Assembly: GCA_014898425.1 (NCBI GenBank)
Contig: RCSZ01000003.1
Coordinates: forward strand, 62,001 to 126,000
Reading direction: 5' to 3'
Length of the DNA: 64,000 bases
Source of the DNA: Botryotinia globosa
Lineage: Eukaryota > Ascomycota > Leotiomycetes > Helotiales > Sclerotiniaceae
The position numbers and the translations under genes were made by a program. The notes beneath the pieces are model-generated. The model saw nothing but the letters and a program-made list of their open reading frames with translations, had not been told where the DNA came from and did not search any database. Position 1 is the stretch's first letter, and each line of letters begins with the position of its first letter. Below are positions 59,630 through 64,000 of the stretch, in pieces.

Positions 59630-62600
59630 TCAGTCAGCTTCATCTGCTACATTTTTATCCGGTGTCATCAAGACATGACCATCGAAGTAATTTTTCCAGT
59701 CCTTCACAAATTTATCACCTCTCTGAAAATCGGCGGTGTCATGAAGCCCCGTTTGCGTGAACTGAAACAATCGACGAATCCAAACACCTCTAAAATAAGT
59801 ATCGTTCATGTAGTTGGGATCAGCTTGTTGCATAATCTGATCAAAATGATTCTTGATTGCAAGTTCATCTTCGGTGAGTGCTCGTTGAGGGGGAGTTTCA
59901 CGGTTTCCATCCCAAAATGGAGTACGTTCATTATCATCAAACCAGAGCCAGGTTCTCGGGACTCTAGTAATGACATGTGGGACTGATAAGGCATCATCCC
60001 AGTCGATAGTTCCAGTAATCTTCCACCGACCACTCGTAACTTGATTTTGGCCATCAGGAGTTTGAGAAGCTTCATCTTTAATGTTGGCTTCATTTTTAGC
60101 GCTGTCGTCACTGATATGATCAAGATCGAGTGGCTGTGTGATTTCCGATGTCGAGCTCGAGCATGGAATAGTAGGCGTTAGAGAATTATCCTTTTCAATG
60201 AAGATATGTCGAGAGCAGATATCCCAATTCCACAAGATGTTTGTCGAGTCTGAATCCTTGAAGAAGCCAATCTGCTCCATTTGCTGTAAAGAATCTAGAA
60301 ACTGGCCCCATAGTAACATATCACGTCCAAAATCAAGGTGAGGTCCCTTCTGGTCGTTGAGCATATTGAAAAGCAAAGATGCAAGGCCCTGCTTTCCTAG
60401 GGGTGAGGCGACGTACATGGGGTTGAGACGAAAGCCTGATATAACTGGCGGAGAATTAGATTGATGAATAGATGTGGAAACCCATGGCAAGGGCTGCGCA
60501 CCAGAAAGTTCACCGGGATCTTCAAAGGTGATGTCCTCAATTTTAATCAAGTGTCGGGCTACGAGAGTCGTGAGTTCGAGTTTTTCAGCGAGAGGAAGAG
60601 TGGGGAAAACATCCGAGAGAGGCTGTCCAGTAATTTTTTCTTGCAGAACGAACTGAGATGCAATAACATTGTCCGCGGTGGTATCGATAGCTGCGATTGT
60701 TGGCACACAGAGAAAGTCGAAATGTTTGAGAAACAAGAGTGTGGCAACCTGATCGCGTATTTTATGCATTTCATAATCTTCGCATGGAGAGCGTGGAATA
60801 CGGAGAACAAGATTTCGATCTTCAGACTGTCCCGGAAATGTGAGTCCGATGATTCGATTATAGCTTCCACCTTCCATCCGCTCTACATTCGATGGAGAAC
60901 CAAATCCGATGTTCTGACAAAGCTGAGTAACTTTCAACTTGTATGTTTCAAACGATTCCTGTCCGTATTCGTAGGTTGACGAAGCGCTTGATTGATTGGA
61001 GTGGTTTGAACGATCTGTGACACTGGAGGATTCAAGCTTCTCATCATCATCTGACCCATCCGATCCGTCCTCATCATTTGACCCATCCGATTCGTCCTCA
61101 TTATTATGATCTTCCATGTCTATATCAAGATCTAAGGACTGATAGTACGCATTCCACTCGAGAACTAAGACTTTCAACATAATATAATGACTGCTTTGAG
61201 CAAATCCCTCAAGAGCAAATTTGACAAGTCGTCGAATCCATACACCTCGGCCATAAGCATCCGCCATATAATTCTGGTCTGATCGTTGTAAAATCTGCTC
61301 AAAAGAGGATTTAAGGACAAGCTCTTCCATAGTCAATTCCCGAGCTGGCTGAATATCATTGTTGCCTAGACCCTCACACCATTTGCTTGACCGGCTGTTT
61401 TCTTCAATCCATAGCCAGACAGGTGGAGCTCTCGTCATAACAAATGGTGCAGACAAGAGCCCATCCCAATCCAGAATACCAATTAAAGCCCATTGTCCAT
61501 TTGACTGCTTTTCAACCATGATGTTTCTAAATGCAAGATCCCAATGCCATATAACACAATCGGTGTCGGTGTTTGAGAACAACCCGGCAGTTTTCATTTC
61601 TTTTGTGATCTTCTGAAGTGAGTTCCACTGGATATCCATGAAGTCCTCATCGGCTGTTTTGCGTTCTTCAAATATAGAGTACAAAAGTGATGAGAGTGGT
61701 TGCTTGTCTTGGCTGGACATGACTTCTAATGCATCATGCTGGCTAAAGCGGTAGCCCGTGACCTCAATGTCGGTTGGGATGGTGAGCGGCTCATGAGAGA
61801 TAGAAGGAACGGAAGGGCCTGCAACAAGTTGTCCTGGTCGATCCATCTTCAAAGTATTCAACTTTTTAATGATACCAGCAAGCAACTTGACGAATTGCAT
61901 TTTTTCATCAGAAGGCAAGTCGTAATAAACTGATCCAGCGTTGACTCCCTTGAGCTTTCCTTGAAGGATATACGGAAGACCAATGACATTGTCTGAGGTG
62001 GAATCAAAGGCGACAACAGCGGGGACTGGCATCAATGGGGCGAGATAATGTAGGATTGCAACCTGATCTCTCATGCTTTCATTCGCATGAAGGTTTCGAG
62101 GAATGCGAAGAACAAAGTCCTGATTGTCTTTGGAAGGAAGTGAAAGACAGACGACTCTATTGAAACTACCTCCTCTCATACGCTCAATTTTCGAGGGCTC
62201 ACCGAGACCAAGATCATGACATAACTGAATGATCTTATGCTTGTATGTCACAAAAGGCTCTTGATCGTCCCAGTCGCAGGTAGAACCTGAACCCCGAAGG
62301 ACCTCGGAGCTGGAAGACTTTATCGATTCCGGAGCAGGTGACAAAGTGGTGGGCACAGAATTGATAAACTGTGCACATTGTCGTAGGCCTTCTGAAGTGT
62401 CTTCAGAAGGTTCGGGAACAATCGATGTTAGAGGCGACAGAGAGGGGGTTTTGGACGTGTCGGCAAGTGCGGTTTTGTTGTCGCAGCTTTTAAAAGAGTC
62501 GGAGTCAACCGTAGCTGGGGCTGAGTGTGGATTTGGAGAGGAGCAATGATCAAAATTTGAGGAATCATTGACCACGGTGACATTGAGTGTTGATGCTTCA

Positions 62601-62698
62601 TCGGAAACCGAAGGTGGAGGGGTTTTTTGCGTCGACCTTGAGACTTTGAATTTGAATTTGGATGCGACGTTGCGCAGAAGGGTTTTTATGGAAGGCAT
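59630..62698 (-). CDS. protein with two tandem APH-like kinase domains
   Basis: A single-exon frame of 1022 aa from the ATG at 62698 (MPSIKTLLRNVASKFKFKVS); an in-frame ATG at 62737 would add 13 residues. After a disordered region, domain 1 (about 150-520) has GGSFNRVVCLSL, a lipid/aminoglycoside-kinase-type catalytic loop WHWDLAFRNIMVE (H385, D387, N392) and the metal site ILDWD (to 412). An acidic Asp/Ser/Gly linker (about 525-560) leads to domain 2 (about 580-1000), clearly a duplicate: GGSYNRIIGLTF, WNWDICSRHIFIE, GTIDWDD. In domain 2 the His and Asn of the loop become N824 and H831, while the Asp (D826) stays. Fungi have many APH-like proteins; substrates are mostly unknown. No antibiotic resistance should be inferred. 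Confidence 0.85.
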   Translation of the reverse strand: MPSIKTLLRNVASKFKFKVSRSTQKTPPPSVSDEASTLNVTVVNDSSNFDHCSSPNPHSAPATVDSDSFKSCDNKTALADTSKTPSLSPLTSIVPEPSEDTSEGLRQCAQFINSVPTTLSPAPESIKSSSSEVLRGSGSTCDWDDQEPFVTYKHKIIQLCHDLGLGEPSKIERMRGGSFNRVVCLSLPSKDNQDFVLRIPRNLHANESMRDQVAILHYLAPLMPVPAVVAFDSTSDNVIGLPYILQGKLKGVNAGSVYYDLPSDEKMQFVKLLAGIIKKLNTLKMDRPGQLVAGPSVPSISHEPLTIPTDIEVTGYRFSQHDALEVMSSQDKQPLSSLLYSIFEERKTADEDFMDIQWNSLQKITKEMKTAGLFSNTDTDCVIWHWDLAFRNIMVEKQSNGQWALIGILDWDGLLSAPFVMTRAPPVWLWIEENSRSSKWCEGLGNNDIQPARELTMEELVLKSSFEQILQRSDQNYMADAYGRGVWIRRLVKFALEGFAQSSHYIMLKVLVLEWNAYYQSLDLDIDMEDHNNEDESDGSNDEDGSDGSDDDEKLESSSVTDRSNHSNQSSASSTYEYGQESFETYKLKVTQLCQNIGFGSPSNVERMEGGSYNRIIGLTFPGQSEDRNLVLRIPRSPCEDYEMHKIRDQVATLLFLKHFDFLCVPTIAAIDTTADNVIASQFVLQEKITGQPLSDVFPTLPLAEKLELTTLVARHLIKIEDITFEDPGELSGAQPLPWVSTSIHQSNSPPVISGFRLNPMYVASPLGKQGLASLLFNMLNDQKGPHLDFGRDMLLWGQFLDSLQQMEQIGFFKDSDSTNILWNWDICSRHIFIEKDNSLTPTIPCSSSTSEITQPLDLDHISDDSAKNEANIKDEASQTPDGQNQVTSGRWKITGTIDWDDALSVPHVITRVPRTWLWFDDNERTPFWDGNRETPPQRALTEDELAIKNHFDQIMQQADPNYMNDTYFRGVWIRRLFQFTQTGLHDTADFQRGDKFVKDWKNYFDGHVLMTPDKNVADEAD

Positions 62699-63542
62699 TT
62701 GAATGCAAACAGCTACCTGTAATCTGGCAGAGATCAAACAGCTCTTGAGTGTCGATTTCTGATGAAGAGAAGATGTTCTGTGGAAGATATTGTTCTGTGG
62801 AAGATATTGTTGTGTGGAAGATCTCGATGTTTATGTAGAAAATGTTATTTGGAAGTTGTTTACAAGACAGGAAGAAAAAAAGAAGGAGAGTGGGTGGGGG
62901 GAAGCGATGTATTTAAGGAATTTGACGACGAGATGAATGTATTGCAATTCCCTTAGCGTCACACGGTAGTATTAAGGTTTGCTCATTCGCGCGTTCACCC
63001 ATTCATCCCGCTGTTGAGTGAATAACTATGTATACGTAGAGGCGTACACATCGGACGAGAAGGTAAGAGATGAATTGCGAAGACCGTACCTTTCCAAATC
63101 AACGAACAGAACATTATACGGTGTATATGCGACTGTGTACGGCTTCCCTTGATATCAAGATTATATAAGGTTAATCATATATCAGACGAAACAGTAAGAG
63201 TTGAAATTTAGATACCGCACTCTCAGAATCAAGTAACAAACATCATACGGTATATTCACCATGGTGTATGTATGTATGTATGTGCAGCTTTTATTGATAT
63301 AAAGAGGTACGTCTTGAATTTACAAATCATCTCTGAATCATGATTAATTCTGAGTTATCTCCAATCCCAATTCCAACCCCAATGCTCGTCTAGATAATAG
63401 ACACTAATTTTCAACTCCTAACTCCCATAACAAGATACAAAATAAAAATAGAAACCCAAGTAATACAAACCGAATTTCTAGCATTCAGTATCATTCACCC
63501 CTCAATCCTAACTATGCTCTTCCTTCTTCCATCACATCGCAT
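62699..63542. other. intergenic region with a diverged direct duplication
   Basis: Upstream of the APH-like gene are 17-bp repeats at about 62774-62820 (GTTCTGTGGAAGATATT) and an old direct duplication at 63050-63160 and 63181-63304. No gene. Confidence 0.55.
63050..63304. repeat. diverged direct duplication (about 110-125 bp units)
   Basis: Copy 1 (63050-63160) and copy 2 (63181-63304) align from ATCRGACGA through ATYATACGGTRTAT to TTGATATMAAG. Copy 2 has an added TATG run. Confidence 0.6.
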
Positions 63543-64000
63543 CTACACTTCCACTCCCAATTTATTCAAAGCTACTCCTGCAAAATGTCCCCCCACAACC
63601 GGCCTTGCGATGAAATGAGCACCAAAGTCCGCTAAGTCTGCTGTCGTTGTATCATAGAAATCCGTCAACGCTACTCCAGATTCACTCATTCCCACAAACT
63701 TTGCAACATTCCCTATCATTTCCTTCTTCGTTTGATCCGATGCAATAGATGCACACCAAACATTCCAATCACTCTTTGTCCATCCATGTCTCGAATCTAG
63801 TGGAACACCGTAAGTGTTTGTTACTGAAGGGTAGAAAGTGGATTGCATGTCGTAGATCGATTGAGGAACAAGATTCAGAGATAGGAGCTTATCTGGGAAG
63901 AGGTTATAGAGGAGAGAATAGGATGAAGAATTAGCGTAGTTGAGTGATGTATGGGCAAGCATTGGTGAAGAACTAGAAGAACTCGTAGAATTGACAACTG
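63543..64000 (-). CDS. gtaA: C-terminal part of glutaminase A-like protein (cut by window edge)
   Basis: A minus-strand frame open from the right edge to a stop at 63543, about 152 residues. The piece YSLLYNLFPDKLLSLNLVPQ, SIYDMQSTFYP, YGVPLDSRHGWTKSDWNVWC, DFYDTTTADLADFG and FIARPVVGGHFAGVAL matches the C-terminus of fungal GtaA-type glutaminases (DUF4965/DUF1793 family). These are usually secreted or cell-surface enzymes that hydrolyse glutamine to glutamate and ammonia. An in-frame ATG at 63962 is internal to the conserved domain and not the start. The N-terminal part, with signal peptide and most of the enzyme, lies outside the window. Confidence 0.9.
   Translation of the reverse strand, partial: VVNSTSSSSSSPMLAHTSLNYANSSSYSLLYNLFPDKLLSLNLVPQSIYDMQSTFYPSVTNTYGVPLDSRHGWTKSDWNVWCASIASDQTKKEMIGNVAKFVGMSESGVALTDFYDTTTADLADFGAHFIARPVVGGHFAGVALNKLGVEV

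Overview
The window reads as nuclear DNA of a filamentous ascomycete. Genes carry short introns (mostly 48-120 nt, GT-AG, CTAAC-like branch points), are monocistronic on both strands, and are separated by AT-rich spacers with simple repeats. Protein flavour and family content (a DUF3112 membrane protein, SAS4, Rsc4, glutaminase A, an APH-like kinase) suggest Leotiomycetes, possibly a Botrytis/Sclerotinia relative. That placement is inference; no search was run.

Layout. 1-102: N-terminus of an unidentified minus-strand gene. 4.6-10.4 kb: an EDEM/Htm1-type mannosidase-like protein (+) convergent with the ER thiol oxidase ERO1 (-). 11.9-16.4 kb: the CDK subunit CKS1 (-), divergent from the tandem-bromodomain RSC4-like chromatin subunit (+). 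19.8-22.6 kb: ribosome-associated Hsp70 SSB (+, eight exons). 23.9-27.4 kb: mitochondrial ribosome recycling factor (+), a convergent RGG-rich predicted mitochondrial protein (-), and APC/C subunit CDC26 (+). 28.7-33.5 kb: TAF2 of TFIID (-). About 34.8-35.6 kb: an unrecognised multi-exon gene, possibly decaying (-). 36.1-37.7 kb: a SAS4-domain chromatin protein (-). 41.5-45.1 kb: the copper P-type ATPase CCC2 (+). 46.2-47.6 kb: a DUF3112 membrane protein (-). 50.1-52.0 kb: an RMD1/DUF155 protein (+). 53.4-59.2 kb: an accessory, very AT-rich stretch with two TIR elements flanked by TTA or TAA duplications, a second repeat family nested in one of them, a divergent pair of small Cys/His-rich paralogs and an orphan coding segment. 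59.6-62.7 kb: a protein with two APH-like kinase domains (-). 63.5-64.0 kb: C-terminus of glutaminase A (-), cut by the window edge.

Most genes are conserved housekeeping functions: ER quality control and oxidative folding, cell-cycle control (CKS1, CDC26), chromatin and transcription (RSC4, TAF2, SAS4), cytosolic and mitochondrial translation (SSB, RRF1) and copper supply to the secretory pathway. I did not find a coherent new multi-gene system. The most distinctive material is the 53-59 kb repeat island with its paired Cys/His-rich genes. No tRNA, rRNA or CRISPR array was recognised. Exon boundaries come from reading splice sites and family-conserved sequence by eye.
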